Positions 26,020 through 34,803 of a stretch of DNA of 44,350 nt are shown here, one piece after another. The notes beneath the pieces are model-generated. The model saw only the letters and a program-made list of their open reading frames with translations. It was not told where the DNA came from and ran no database searches. Within the stretch, counting starts at the first letter, position 1. Each line of letters starts with the position of its first letter. The DNA is from Candidatus Chlorobium antarcticum (GTDB lineage: Bacteria; Bacteroidota; Chlorobiia; Chlorobiales; Chlorobiaceae), in contig JAVCDF010000010.1 of NCBI GenBank assembly GCA_030765725.1, forward strand, positions 1-44,350. The letters run 5' to 3'. The translations under genes and the position numbers were made by a program.

Positions 26020-27669
26020 ATGTCTCGAATTGTTACTGTTCTCATGATGCTCGCTGTTCTGGGTTTTGGGGTCTTTCTTGGTTCCAGGCTGGGAGGAGTT
26101 GGTTCTCCTGCATACAGGGAAGACGGTAAGCTTGTGGAGGCTTACGACCTTATCAAGGCTTTTTATGTAGACAATGTTGCCGGAGACAGCCTGGCTGGTG
26201 CCGGAATAAAAGGGATGGCTGAATATCTTGATCCGCACAGCGTTTATCTTGCTCCTGAAAAGGCTGCTTATTCACAGGCTGAATTCGATGGCAATTTTGA
26301 CGGCATTGGCATTGAGTTTGATGTGATCAACGATACCCTGCTTGTAGTCACGCCCCTTTCAGGAGGGCCAAGCGCGGCTGTGGGTATTGTTCCCGGCGAC
26401 AGGATTGTTGCCATTGATTCCAGCTCCTGCGTGGGCATTACCCATCAGGATGTGCTCCGCAAGCTTAGGGGGAAACGGGGGACAACGGTGAGGCTGAAGG
26501 TCTATCGCCCGTTGTCGGAAAAGAATCTTGATTTTGTTATTACCAGAGGAAAAATTTCAACGAAAAGCGTTGATGCTGCTTTTATGATTGATGGCCGAAC
26601 TGGGTATATCCGTCTTAGTCGGTTCATGGCAACAACTGCCCGGGAGTTTCGTGAGGCTCTGGCGAGTTTGAAAAGTAAAGGGGTGAAGCGTCTGATTGTT
26701 GATGTTAGGGGAAACCCGGGCGGGTTTCTTGAGCAGGCGGTGCAGGTTGCTGACGAGTTTCTTGCAGATGGAGAGCTGATTGTGTACACCAAAGGACGCA
26801 ATGCAGCTGAGGATGTCCGCTACGAGGCCCGTTCGGGGGATGGGTATGAGAAGGGAGAGCTTGTTGTTGTTGTTGACCGTGGAAGCGCTTCGGCTTCCGA
26901 AATTCTTGCCGGAGCCCTGCAGGACAATAACAGGGCGCTGATTGTGGGTGAGCTTACTTTTGGAAAAGGCCTTGTGCAACGACAGATGGAGTTCAAGGAT
27001 GGTTCCGCTCTGCGCCTGACGGTTTCCCGATACTATACGCCTTCCGGTCGTCAGATACAGCGGCATTACAGTAAGGGTGAGGATGGCAGGGATAGGTATT
27101 TTCATGAAACTCCAGGTAATATCCAGCCCGGGAAACTCTTTGCGGACCCGGCGAGGTTGCTTTATCAGAAGAACAGTGAGTTTTCAGTCTACCGTACCAC
27201 TTCAATCAGGGGCATCACCGCATCTTCTGATTCTTCGGGGAGCACTGAAGGATCCGCCATGCAGGGGTTACGGTTGGCGGGCGGTATTATTCCGGATTTC
27301 TGGGTTGCAGGACGCCCATATACGGACTTTTATCAGGAACTCTTCCGTACCGGAGTGCTGGAGGATGCTGCTCTGAAGATACTTGACGATCCAAGAAGTT
27401 CGGCTCAGGGATACAGGCATTCGCTGTCTTCGTTCGTTGCAAACTATCAGGAAGACGCGCGCCTCAGCAAGATAATCGCCGGGCTGTGTCCCGATAAAAA
27501 AATTGTCTTTGATGGTGCGGCATTCAAGAGGGACAGGCGTTATATTGCCATTGTCGTGAAGTCGCGTATTGCCCATCAGCTTTTCGGCTCAGAGGGGCAG
27601 GTACGATCATATGTTTCAACATCGGACCCGGTTGTAAAGCTCGCCGCTGAACTTCCGGGAGGATTTTAG
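26020..27669 (+). CDS. C-terminal processing peptidase (S41, CtpA/Prc-like)
   Basis: A 549-residue exported or membrane-anchored serine protease. Residues 1-22 form an N-terminal membrane/signal segment (MLAVLGFGVFLGSRLGG). The PDZ domain covers about 93-165 (GIGIEFDVINDTLLVVTPLS, GIVPGDRIVAIDSSS). The S41 core includes GYIRLSRFM and VDVRGNPGGFLEQAV. The catalytic dyad is Ser291 in GSASASEIL and Lys316 in TFGKGLVQ, 25 residues apart as in the family. A C-terminal extension of about 180 residues follows. Such enzymes trim the C-termini of envelope proteins. Confidence 0.93.
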   Translation: MSRIVTVLMMLAVLGFGVFLGSRLGGVGSPAYREDGKLVEAYDLIKAFYVDNVAGDSLAGAGIKGMAEYLDPHSVYLAPEKAAYSQAEFDGNFDGIGIEFDVINDTLLVVTPLSGGPSAAVGIVPGDRIVAIDSSSCVGITHQDVLRKLRGKRGTTVRLKVYRPLSEKNLDFVITRGKISTKSVDAAFMIDGRTGYIRLSRFMATTAREFREALASLKSKGVKRLIVDVRGNPGGFLEQAVQVADEFLADGELIVYTKGRNAAEDVRYEARSGDGYEKGELVVVVDRGSASASEILAGALQDNNRALIVGELTFGKGLVQRQMEFKDGSALRLTVSRYYTPSGRQIQRHYSKGEDGRDRYFHETPGNIQPGKLFADPARLLYQKNSEFSVYRTTSIRGITASSDSSGSTEGSAMQGLRLAGGIIPDFWVAGRPYTDFYQELFRTGVLEDAALKILDDPRSSAQGYRHSLSSFVANYQEDARLSKIIAGLCPDKKIVFDGAAFKRDRRYIAIVVKSRIAHQLFGSEGQVRSYVSTSDPVVKLAAELPGGF

Positions 27670-27706
27670 GATATGGTCCCCAGAGGGCCAATAAAAAATT
27701 GCACCT

Positions 27707-28363
27707 ATGTCACTTCTTGAAAAAATTAACAATGCGTCATGTACGCTCCGCCTGCAGAACGACTGGCTGAAAATATTCACCTGTCCGGTTCCAAGCTCGG
27801 ATTTTCTCTCTTTTGTTGGGGTAGCAGAGTTTGATGCATCAAGGGATGCCGTTCTTGCTCTTCTTTATGATATTGAAGTTGCCACTGAATGGGTATGGAA
27901 AACACGGGAAATGCGGATACTTGAAGAGCTTTCCGACGATAGAGGGCGCGTTGTCTATCAGCTTGTTACTGCTCCATGGCCTGTCTCCGACCGTGAAATC
28001 ATCAGTCGTTCCAATGGCGATATGGACCCCCAGACCGGCGAGGCTTTTATTACCATAGAGTGCCTTCCTGATTTTCTTCCTCCCAACACCAACGCGGTAC
28101 GGGTGCCACAGCTTGAGGGTGCATGGAATATTATGCCGCTTGGAGAGGACCGTTGTCGTGTTGTGTTCCGCCTGCATCTTGAGCCCGGAGGGGAGATTCC
28201 CTCATGGCTTGCTAACATAGCAGTTATTGACACCCCATACCATACCCTCAATAACATGCGGGAAATGGTGAAGCGTGAGAAGTACCGGACTCCTGTTGAG
28301 GCTCCGTTCAAACAATCTTCCAAAGATATTGTCCGTAATTACGAAGAGTTCATTACCGGTTGA
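27707..28363 (+). CDS. START-domain (SRPBCC) protein, first copy
   Basis: A 218-residue protein that is a single START/Bet v1-like lipid-binding domain. Recognisable parts are [60 protein letters not shown] and a C-terminal helix [14 protein letters not shown]. No signal peptide. Homologous to the next gene along its whole length (shared APWPV--RE-I-R). Proteins of this fold bind hydrophobic ligands; the ligand is unknown. It lies 37 nt after the protease gene. Confidence 0.85.
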   Translation: MSLLEKINNASCTLRLQNDWLKIFTCPVPSSDFLSFVGVAEFDASRDAVLALLYDIEVATEWVWKTREMRILEELSDDRGRVVYQLVTAPWPVSDREIISRSNGDMDPQTGEAFITIECLPDFLPPNTNAVRVPQLEGAWNIMPLGEDRCRVVFRLHLEPGGEIPSWLANIAVIDTPYHTLNNMREMVKREKYRTPVEAPFKQSSKDIVRNYEEFITG

Positions 28364-28401
28364 GTCTTTTTTTGGTTGTTACAATCATCAACTATCAGGG
28401 T

Positions 28402-29019
28402 ATGGAAGCACACTCAATCCTTCAGGCTGACTGGGAGTTTCGTGTTGAGCACAAGGGCATAAAAATTTATTCCTCCAGAATAGAGGGCTCCGATGTGCTT
28501 GGGTTTAAAGGTGAAGTCACCATTCCCACAACCTTTCGTAAGTTGATAGCGCTTTTTCATGATACCGCCGGTTACTTGCGCTGGGTTCATCACCTGCTGG
28601 AAATGGAGGTTCTGGAGAAAAACGAGGGCTTTGAATATGTTGTTCGCCAGCTTATTGATGCCCCGTGGCCAGTTACAAAGCGGGAGATGATCATCAGGAC
28701 GGCTCTTGAGCCGTTTGGCGACAACGGGGTTGCTGTTACCATGCAGGGTGTTCCCGATGCTTTGCCTGAGGGCTCTTCAGCGGTGAGGGTTCGGGATATC
28801 AGCGGGATATGGGCTTTTACCCCCGATGGGCTCGATACGGTTCGCCTGACCTTTGTGATGCATGTAGACCCGGGTAAGGATGTTCCTTCCGGGTTGAGCA
28901 ACCAGGCGATGTTTGAAGTCCCCTTCTATACTTTGAAGAACCTGCGACAGCTCGTCACAGACGCGAGTTACAACCCTCTGTATCCCGATGAGGCTGATCT
29001 GCATCTCTCCATAGTTTAA
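28402..29019 (+). CDS. START-domain (SRPBCC) protein, second copy
   Basis: A 205-residue protein from ATG 28402. A TTG at 28360 overlaps the previous stop (TTGA) but would add a hydrophobic stretch not seen in the family. Core motifs are WEFRVEHKGIKIYSSRIEGS, YVVRQLIDAPWPVTKREMII, GIWAFTPDGLDTVRLTFVMH and FYTLKNLRQLV. It is clearly a diverged tandem duplicate of the preceding gene. It converges on the heptose kinase gene. Confidence 0.85.
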   Translation: MEAHSILQADWEFRVEHKGIKIYSSRIEGSDVLGFKGEVTIPTTFRKLIALFHDTAGYLRWVHHLLEMEVLEKNEGFEYVVRQLIDAPWPVTKREMIIRTALEPFGDNGVAVTMQGVPDALPEGSSAVRVRDISGIWAFTPDGLDTVRLTFVMHVDPGKDVPSGLSNQAMFEVPFYTLKNLRQLVTDASYNPLYPDEADLHLSIV

Positions 29020-29031
29020 GTTCAGTTTCAG

Positions 29032-30012
29032 TTAGAGAGTTTCAGCACATGCTTTCATGAGCCTGTCGGGCTTTACCGGTACGGCCCCGACTTCCTGACA
29101 CACGGTTCCGGCGGCAATGTTGGCTATGGATGCATTTGTAACGGTATCCAGCCCTGTTGCAGCTCCGAGGGCGAGTGTTCCTATTACCGTATCGCCAGCC
29201 CCTGAAACATCGGCAACTTCCAGTGAGCTGATCGGAATATGGGTGAAGGAGCCATCATAGACGGTTATTCCTTTTTCACTTCTTGTAACAATCAGTGCTT
29301 CGGCTTCAATCTTTTCCTGAAGGCGGAGGCAGGCATCTTCCACATCACGGTCACTGTTTTTTATTGCAATGCCAAGCGAGCTGGCCATTTCAGAGAGGTT
29401 GGGCTTGAAAATGGCGCATCCCCTGTAGGCAAAAAAGTTTTTCATTTTCGGGTCTACAAGCACCGGTACTCCGTGCAGGGCAGCTGTGCTGATAATGGCG
29501 GTAATCAGCTCTTCCCTCAGCAGCCCTTTATTGTAGTCTTCAAGCACAATTGCGTCAATGGTGCCGATTATCTCCATCAGTGCGTCAAGAACCTGCTGCA
29601 TGGTACTGTCATCAATATCATCCCTTTTTTCAAAATCCACCCTTGTGATATGGTGATTCTGGGAGAGTATCCGTGTTTTGCATGTTGTGGGCCTTGAGGA
29701 ATCGGAGATGAGACTATGGGAGGAGAGGCCATGTGTTTTGAACAGTTCAAGCATCGTGGCGCGGTTGGCGTCGTTCCCTGTAATGCCGAAAAGAAGTGTT
29801 TCAGCACCGAGCGAAAGGGTGTTAAGCGCAACATTTGCTGCTCCGCCGAGTCGATGGTCTTCATGGCTTACATCAACTACAGGAACGGGATACTCCGGGG
29901 AAATGCGCGAAACATGGCCAAAAATATACTTGTCGAGCATGATGTCGCCAATGACAGCAACCCGCTTTCCCTTGAAGGCGGAGATTATCTCCTCAATCCG
30001 TTTTTTGTCCAT
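29032..30012 (-). CDS. rfaE1: D-glycero-beta-D-manno-heptose-7-phosphate kinase (PfkB family)
   Basis: A 326-residue kinase that phosphorylates heptose 7-phosphate at C1 for ADP-heptose and lipopolysaccharide core. The N-terminus VAVIGDIMLDKYIFG, the HEDHRLGGAANVALN segment, LVDPKMKNFFAYRGC, FKPNLSEM and the PfkB end motif DVSGAGDTVIGTLALGAA all fit the kinase half of HldE. The adenylyltransferase half is missing, so a separate hldE2-type gene must exist elsewhere. A generic sugar kinase is the alternative. Confidence 0.9.
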   Translation of the reverse strand: MDKKRIEEIISAFKGKRVAVIGDIMLDKYIFGHVSRISPEYPVPVVDVSHEDHRLGGAANVALNTLSLGAETLLFGITGNDANRATMLELFKTHGLSSHSLISDSSRPTTCKTRILSQNHHITRVDFEKRDDIDDSTMQQVLDALMEIIGTIDAIVLEDYNKGLLREELITAIISTAALHGVPVLVDPKMKNFFAYRGCAIFKPNLSEMASSLGIAIKNSDRDVEDACLRLQEKIEAEALIVTRSEKGITVYDGSFTHIPISSLEVADVSGAGDTVIGTLALGAATGLDTVTNASIANIAAGTVCQEVGAVPVKPDRLMKACAETL

Positions 30013-30106
30013 ATGTCGCTAAGGTCGTAGAGTGTACTTATTGAATCAGTTGAGAGAAGATAAAGAATGTTGCCCTCTATTGATTTTATTTTGTGCGATT
30101 TTTTGT

Positions 30107-30112
30107 TATAAT
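30107..30112 (+). promoter_or_regulatory. Possible -10 box upstream of ffh
   Basis: A perfect TATAAT lies 46 bp before the ffh start in a 145-bp divergent gap. No good -35 hexamer is at standard spacing; TTGATT at 30080 is 21 bp away. Weak evidence. Confidence 0.3.
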
Positions 30113-30157
30113 TAAAGCTAAGCATTTTTACGCTTTATCAGAAGAAACGGGATCCTG

Positions 30158-31507
30158 ATGTTTGAGAGTTTAAGCGATAAACTGGAAGGCGCCTTCAAGA
30201 AACTTGCGGGTCAGGCCACCATTAACGAAATCAATATTGGTATCGCCATGCGCGATATCAAACGGGCTCTTCTCGGCGCAGATGTCAACTACAAAGTTGT
30301 CAAGAAGCTTGTTGAGGATATCCGTGAAAAAGCACTCGGCGAAGGGGTTATCAAGAGCGTTTCGCCGGCACAGATGATTGTTAAAATAGTCAGTGATGAA
30401 CTGACAGGGTTGATGGGTGGTGAGCATATGCCTCTCAATCTTTCATCCTCACGCATGCCGGCAGTGGTTATGGTTGCCGGTCTTCAGGGTTCGGGAAAGA
30501 CTACTTTTGCTGCAAAGCTGGCAAAGCGACTGAAAAAAAGCGGAAAGAACCCTCTTCTGGTTGCGGCCGATGTGTATCGTCCCGCAGCTGTAGACCAGCT
30601 TAAAACTCTCGGTGCTGAAGTGTCGGTCCCTGTGTTCTCCGTTGAGGAGAAGGACGCCTTGAAGGCAGCTGTGCAGGGTCTTGAGGCGGCAAAGGCCGGA
30701 GCGCATGATGTGCTGATTGTTGACACGGCCGGGCGGCTTCAGGTTGATGAGGCGATGATGGCTGAGGCAGAAGCGCTCAAGAATCTGCTGAAGCCCGATG
30801 AGCTTCTTTTTGTTGTTGACTCCATGATGGGGCAGGAAGCTGTCAATACGGCCAAGGCATTCAACGACCGCCTTGATTTTGACGGCGTTGTGTTGACCAA
30901 GCTTGATGGCGACGCACGGGGCGGAGCGGCACTTTCCATCCGCCATGTGGTTGAGAAGCCAATCAAGTTCATGAGTGTGGGAGAGAAGGTTGATGATCTC
31001 GACCTGTTCTACCCTGACCGTATGGCCCAGAGAATTCTGGGTATGGGCGACATTGTCAGCTTTGTTGAGAAAGCGCAGGAGAATCTGGATTTGGAGTCAA
31101 CCCTCCAGATGCAGAAAAAACTCATGAAGAATGAGTTTGATTTGAATGACTTTTTTGACCAGCTTCAGCAGCTCAAGAAAATGGGTTCAATGCAGAGCCT
31201 GATAGAGATGGTGCCCGGGCTGAACAAGATGGTTCCCAAGCAGGATTTGGAGAATCTTGATTTCAAGCCTATTGAGGCTATTATCAGCTCCATGACCAAA
31301 GAGGAGAAATCTCGTCCTGAAATTATAAATGGCAGTCGCCGTCAGCGCATAGCGAGCGGAAGCGGCACAAGGGTTCAGGATGTCAACATGCTCCTGAAAC
31401 AGTTCGGAGAGATGAAAAAAATGATGCGCTCTGTGTCGAAACTCTCAAGCACCGGCCGAAAGATTACTTCGCAGAACCTCGCACTTGACAAATTTTTAAA
31501 ACGGTAG
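30158..31507 (+). CDS. ffh: Signal recognition particle protein Ffh (SRP54)
   Basis: A 449-residue GTPase that binds SRP RNA and signal peptides of membrane proteins. The N domain comes first. The G domain has [39 protein letters not shown] and [14 protein letters not shown]. The methionine-rich M domain from about 325 includes [26 protein letters not shown] and [16 protein letters not shown]. Full length. It leads the plus-strand block ffh-rpsP-rimM-trmD-rplS. Confidence 0.97.
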   Translation: MFESLSDKLEGAFKKLAGQATINEINIGIAMRDIKRALLGADVNYKVVKKLVEDIREKALGEGVIKSVSPAQMIVKIVSDELTGLMGGEHMPLNLSSSRMPAVVMVAGLQGSGKTTFAAKLAKRLKKSGKNPLLVAADVYRPAAVDQLKTLGAEVSVPVFSVEEKDALKAAVQGLEAAKAGAHDVLIVDTAGRLQVDEAMMAEAEALKNLLKPDELLFVVDSMMGQEAVNTAKAFNDRLDFDGVVLTKLDGDARGGAALSIRHVVEKPIKFMSVGEKVDDLDLFYPDRMAQRILGMGDIVSFVEKAQENLDLESTLQMQKKLMKNEFDLNDFFDQLQQLKKMGSMQSLIEMVPGLNKMVPKQDLENLDFKPIEAIISSMTKEEKSRPEIINGSRRQRIASGSGTRVQDVNMLLKQFGEMKKMMRSVSKLSSTGRKITSQNLALDKFLKR

Positions 31508-31557
31508 GCCTTTATTACTTTAGAATTGTACTCTAATAATTTAAATCACACGAAGCC

Positions 31558-32217
31558 TTGGTAAAGATTAGACTGAGAAGAGCGGGAAGAAAAAAACTCC
31601 CTGTGTACCAGATAGTGGCCGCCGACTCACGGGCCCCAAGAGATGGTAAATTCCTTGAAGTTGTTGGCCATTATCAGCCAACAGCAAAACCCCATTCCGT
31701 AACCATTGACAGGGAGCGGGTGGCATATTGGATGCAGACCGGTGCCCAGCCAACGGCAACCGTCCGCAGCCTTATCCGTATGACTGGCCTTCTTTATGAA
31801 CTCCGTCTCAAGAACCTTGGTCGCAGTGAGGCTGAGATTACAGAAGAGATGGAAAAATGGCAGGAGAAGCAGGCCGAAAGGCGTCAGAAAAGGCTTGTTG
31901 TCAAGTCGCGCCGTCGCCAGCTGAAAAAAGAAGCAGAGGCTGCCCCTGCTGTTGCTGTTGAAGCTGCACCCGAGGCTGCTGTTGAGGCTGCACCCGAGGC
32001 TGCTGTTGAAGCTGCACCTGAGGCTGTTGTTGAGGCTGCACCTGAGGCTGCTGTTGAAGCTGCGCCCGAGGCTGTTGTTGAGGCTGCACCTGAGGCTGTT
32101 GTTGAAGCTGCACCTGAGGCTGTTGTTGAAGCTGCACCTGAGGCTGCTGTTGAAGCTGCACCTGAGGCCGCTGCTGATGCTGCAGAGGAAGTAAAGGGCG
32201 AGGACGCAGGGGCTTGA
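31558..32217 (+). CDS. rpsP: 30S ribosomal protein S16 with a long repetitive C-terminal tail
   Basis: A 219-residue protein; S16 proper is about 80-90 residues ([47 protein letters not shown]). The only start that fits is TTG 31558, since the frame begins directly at the conserved MVKIRL. A basic linker ([15 protein letters not shown]) follows, then nine tandem copies of the octapeptide (A/V)VEAAPEA, then an acidic end ([10 protein letters not shown]). S16 supports 30S assembly. The tail would be a long acidic Ala-rich helix or coil on the ribosome surface. Confidence 0.95.
   Translation: MVKIRLRRAGRKKLPVYQIVAADSRAPRDGKFLEVVGHYQPTAKPHSVTIDRERVAYWMQTGAQPTATVRSLIRMTGLLYELRLKNLGRSEAEITEEMEKWQEKQAERRQKRLVVKSRRRQLKKEAEAAPAVAVEAAPEAAVEAAPEAAVEAAPEAVVEAAPEAAVEAAPEAVVEAAPEAVVEAAPEAVVEAAPEAAVEAAPEAAADAAEEVKGEDAGA
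31954..32169 (+). repeat. Nine 24-bp tandem repeats within rpsP
   Basis: The unit is G(C/T)TGTTGA(A/G)GCTGC(A/G)CC(C/T)GAGGC, repeated nine times in frame, encoding (A/V)VEAAPEA. Units differ at only a few positions: Ala/Val in the first codon and silent third positions. So the array grew recently or is homogenised by slippage or recombination. Its length should vary among strains without shifting the frame. Confidence 0.95.
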
Positions 32218-32248
32218 GCTCTGCATCCTCTGCTTGATGGTTTCGAAC

Positions 32249-32755
32249 ATGAAGGATCTATGGCTGACCGGCACCGTTCTCAAGCCCAGAGGGCTTAAGG
32301 GCGAACTGAAGGTTCTGCCCGTAACCGATTTCCCTGATCGATTTCTGTCGCGGACTGAGTATTTTGCAGGACGGCAGCCTGAAACTGCCGTGCCTGTTGC
32401 AGTAACAGGCGCAAAGCTTGCAGGAGGGTTTGCCTGGTTGTTCTTTGAAGGAATAAGATGCAGGGAAAAGGCGCAGGATATGGCCGGAATGCATCTTTAT
32501 ATTGAGGAAAAAGAGTGTGCCCCCCGTCAGGAAAACAGGGCATGGCTCCATGAGCTTGAAGGAATGAAGGTGTTCGGTTGTGATGGAGTGGAGGTTGGTG
32601 TTGTTAACGCCATACTTCCTATGCCAGCACATGAGGTTTATGAAGTACGAACCGGCAGCGGCACTGTTCTCATTCCCGCCATTGATGAATTCATCGCTGA
32701 GATAAGCCTTGAAGGCGGGTATATGGTTATTCCTCGTTTTGATGAGTTTCTCTGA
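32249..32755 (+). CDS. rimM: 16S rRNA processing protein RimM
   Basis: A 168-residue 30S maturation factor that binds S19. I chose ATG 32249 ([20 protein letters not shown]), which aligns with family starts; ATG 32237 is possible. The N-terminal barrel has [20 protein letters not shown]. The C-terminal PRC-barrel has [11 protein letters not shown] and [13 protein letters not shown]. It lies 31 nt after rpsP and 14 nt before trmD, the classical order. Confidence 0.94.
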   Translation: MKDLWLTGTVLKPRGLKGELKVLPVTDFPDRFLSRTEYFAGRQPETAVPVAVTGAKLAGGFAWLFFEGIRCREKAQDMAGMHLYIEEKECAPRQENRAWLHELEGMKVFGCDGVEVGVVNAILPMPAHEVYEVRTGSGTVLIPAIDEFIAEISLEGGYMVIPRFDEFL

Positions 32756-32769
32756 AGAATTTGGCGACT

Positions 32770-33477
32770 ATGGATTCGATTCGTATCGATGTTATTTCCG
32801 TTATTCCGGGGTTCTTTGATTCTGCTCTTGAAAACGGCTTGCTTGCAATTGCACGGAAAAAGGGACAATTAGAGGTTCATGTGCATAATTTGCATGATGA
32901 CGGACTTGGCAATTACCGCTCTGTTGACGATACCCCTTTTGGTGGGGGAGCTGGTATGGTGCTGCGGCCGGAACCTGTGTTTGCCTGCATAGAGCGACTT
33001 CAGGCTGAAAGACGGTATGACGCGGTTATTTTCCCTACGCCCGATGCCGTTAAGTTCGACCAGAAGGCGGCAAACAGCCTGTCGCGGATGAAGAACCTGA
33101 TTATTCTCTGCGGTCATTACAAGGCGCTTGATGAACGGGTTCGCCAAACGCTTGTTACGATGGAGTTTTCAGTTGGTGATGTTGTGGTTTCGGGAGGCGA
33201 GATTCCCGCGCTATTTCTTATGGATGCTGTTGTGCGCCTTATACCCGGCGTACTTGGCGACAGTGAATCGGCTCTGACAGATTCTTTCCAAAGCGATATG
33301 CTGGACTGTGCGTGGTATACCCGGCCGCCTGAGTTTAGAGGAATGAAGGTGCCTGATGTTCTGCTCTCCGGTCATCATGCCAATATAGAACAGTGGAGAG
33401 AAAGCAGCCAGAGGGAGAGAACCAGGGAGAAACGGCCTGACCTTTCGGGTGAAGAAAGAAATGAAATTTTTAAATAG
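32770..33477 (+). CDS. trmD: tRNA (guanine-37-N1)-methyltransferase
   Basis: A 235-residue SPOUT enzyme that makes m1G37 in tRNAs reading CNN codons and prevents frameshifting. Family motifs are [40 protein letters not shown], the trefoil-knot [35 protein letters not shown] and the tail [20 protein letters not shown]. Start ATG 32770. Within the ribosomal operon. Confidence 0.97.
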   Translation: MDSIRIDVISVIPGFFDSALENGLLAIARKKGQLEVHVHNLHDDGLGNYRSVDDTPFGGGAGMVLRPEPVFACIERLQAERRYDAVIFPTPDAVKFDQKAANSLSRMKNLIILCGHYKALDERVRQTLVTMEFSVGDVVVSGGEIPALFLMDAVVRLIPGVLGDSESALTDSFQSDMLDCAWYTRPPEFRGMKVPDVLLSGHHANIEQWRESSQRERTREKRPDLSGEERNEIFK

Positions 33478-33511
33478 ATTTTTGCATTACAAAAAATAAA
33501 CAGTTGTCGAA

Positions 33512-33877
33512 ATGGATCAGTTAATTCAGTTAGTTGAAGCAACCCAGGCTGGAATTGAAACCCCTGATATTCATCCTGGTGATTCCGTAAGGATTCAGCT
33601 GCGTGTTATTGAGGGTGAAAAAGAGCGTCTTCAGGCTTTTGACGGCGTGGTCATCAGTGATCGCGGCGCTGGGACCAATAAAACCATCACTGTGCGTAAA
33701 ATATCACACGGTGTAGGTGTTGAAAGGATCATCCCGATCAATTCGCCCAATGTTGAGAGCGTTACCATTCTCAAGCATGGCAAGGCCCGTCGTTCCAAGC
33801 TCTTCTATCTCCGCAAGCGGACTGGAAAGGCTGCACTGAAAGTAAAAGAGCGCAAGGTGGCCGAAAAGGCTTCCTGA
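33512..33877 (+). CDS. rplS: 50S ribosomal protein L19
   Basis: A 121-residue protein at the 30S-50S interface. Motifs [56 protein letters not shown] and [16 protein letters not shown] are diagnostic. Last gene of the ribosomal block; a strong terminator follows. Confidence 0.97.
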   Translation: MDQLIQLVEATQAGIETPDIHPGDSVRIQLRVIEGEKERLQAFDGVVISDRGAGTNKTITVRKISHGVGVERIIPINSPNVESVTILKHGKARRSKLFYLRKRTGKAALKVKERKVAEKAS

Positions 33878-33886
33878 AGCACCGCT

Positions 33887-33928
33887 GCATCCGGACACTG
33901 CGTTTGAGGGTGTCCGGATGCGGCAATC
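33887..33928 (+). terminator. Rho-independent terminator after rplS
   Basis: A perfect 12-bp stem GCATCCGGACAC with GTGTCCGGATGC (33887-33898 and 33910-33921), an 11-nt loop, and then CAATCTTT. It closes the ffh-rplS block. It also overlaps the first ATG of the following open frame, which argues that the mutY-like gene starts further down. Confidence 0.8.
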
Positions 33929-33938
33929 TTTGCCAGCC

Positions 33939-34787
33939 ATGATTGCCATAGATTACCCTTCTTCGGTCTCGATTGAGGCTTTTCATAAAAAAATCTTCAC
34001 TTCCTGGTCTGAGTGCCGGCGCAGCTTTCCATGGCGCGAAACTGTTGACCGTTATTCGGTTATGGTGAGCGAATGCATGCTCCAGCAGACACAGGCTGAG
34101 CGGGTTGTGCCTAAATACAGCGAATGGCTTGAGCGCTTTCCCTTACCTGAGGCCTTGGCAGAGGCCCCTCTCAGGGAGGTTCTTTCACTTTGGAGTGGCC
34201 TTGGCTATAACTCCCGTGCCCAACGGCTTCAGCTTGCAGCCCAGCAGGTCATGAAACGGTTCAATGGCCAGGTTCCCTCAACTCCCGCACTTCTCAAAAC
34301 TCTACCCGGCATAGGGGAGTATTCCTGTCGTTCAATTCCCGCATTTGCCGACAACCTTGATGTGGCAGCTGTAGATACCAATATACGGCGCATACTCATC
34401 AACGAATTTTCCCTTCCCGAAACACTTCCGCCTGCCATGCTGCAGACCGTTGCCGATGTCGTTCTTCCGGTTGGACGAAGCCGCGACTGGCACAATGCAC
34501 TTATGGATTATGGTTCATGCGTGGTGACCGGGAGATCCTCGGGAATCCGGCCTCTCTCGCGCCAGTCTGCATTCAAGGGCTCCAGACGATGGTATCGGGC
34601 CCGTATTGTCCGGGAACTTCTCAACACCTCGTTTATGACGGTTGCAGAGCTTAAAGACAGGTATGGTGAGTGTCGGTGGGGGCTGGATGAAATTATTCTT
34701 GATCTTGTGGCTGAGGGGCTTGTGGAGTCAACTGTGAGCGTTCATGAATCCATTGACGACAGGATTCTGAAAATCAGGGAAGGGTAG
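33939..34787 (+). CDS. mutY: MutY-like A/G-specific adenine glycosylase lacking the Fe-S cluster
   Basis: A 282-residue HhH-GPD glycosylase; I start it at ATG 33939 because the ATG at 33918 lies in the terminator. Glu45 (SECMLQQTQAERVVPKY) and Asp146 (VDTNIRR) are the two catalytic acids of MutY, and LPGIGEYSCRSI is the helix-hairpin-helix. Normal MutY has four cysteines right after the core; here that stretch (YGSCVVTGRSSGIRPLSRQ) has a single Cys. The usual C-terminal NUDIX-like domain that senses 8-oxoG is also absent, replaced by a short winged-helix-like tail. It should remove adenine mispaired with 8-oxoG, but specificity is open. Confidence 0.85.
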   Translation: MIAIDYPSSVSIEAFHKKIFTSWSECRRSFPWRETVDRYSVMVSECMLQQTQAERVVPKYSEWLERFPLPEALAEAPLREVLSLWSGLGYNSRAQRLQLAAQQVMKRFNGQVPSTPALLKTLPGIGEYSCRSIPAFADNLDVAAVDTNIRRILINEFSLPETLPPAMLQTVADVVLPVGRSRDWHNALMDYGSCVVTGRSSGIRPLSRQSAFKGSRRWYRARIVRELLNTSFMTVAELKDRYGECRWGLDEIILDLVAEGLVESTVSVHESIDDRILKIREG

Positions 34788-34803
34788 CTGTACTCTGAAC
34801 TGT

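Noticed and set aside
25741-26238. A 165-codon minus-strand frame rich in Lys, Gln and Asn
   Set aside because: It is the antisense of the same skewed stretch and overlaps the protease gene by over 200 bp.
31954-32169. A CRISPR array, suggested by regular 24-bp repeats
   Set aside because: The repeats are contiguous with no spacers and encode an in-frame peptide repeat.
31627-32283. Long repetitive open frames on both strands over rpsP
   Set aside because: They are shadows of the 24-bp tandem repeats, which keep all frames open.
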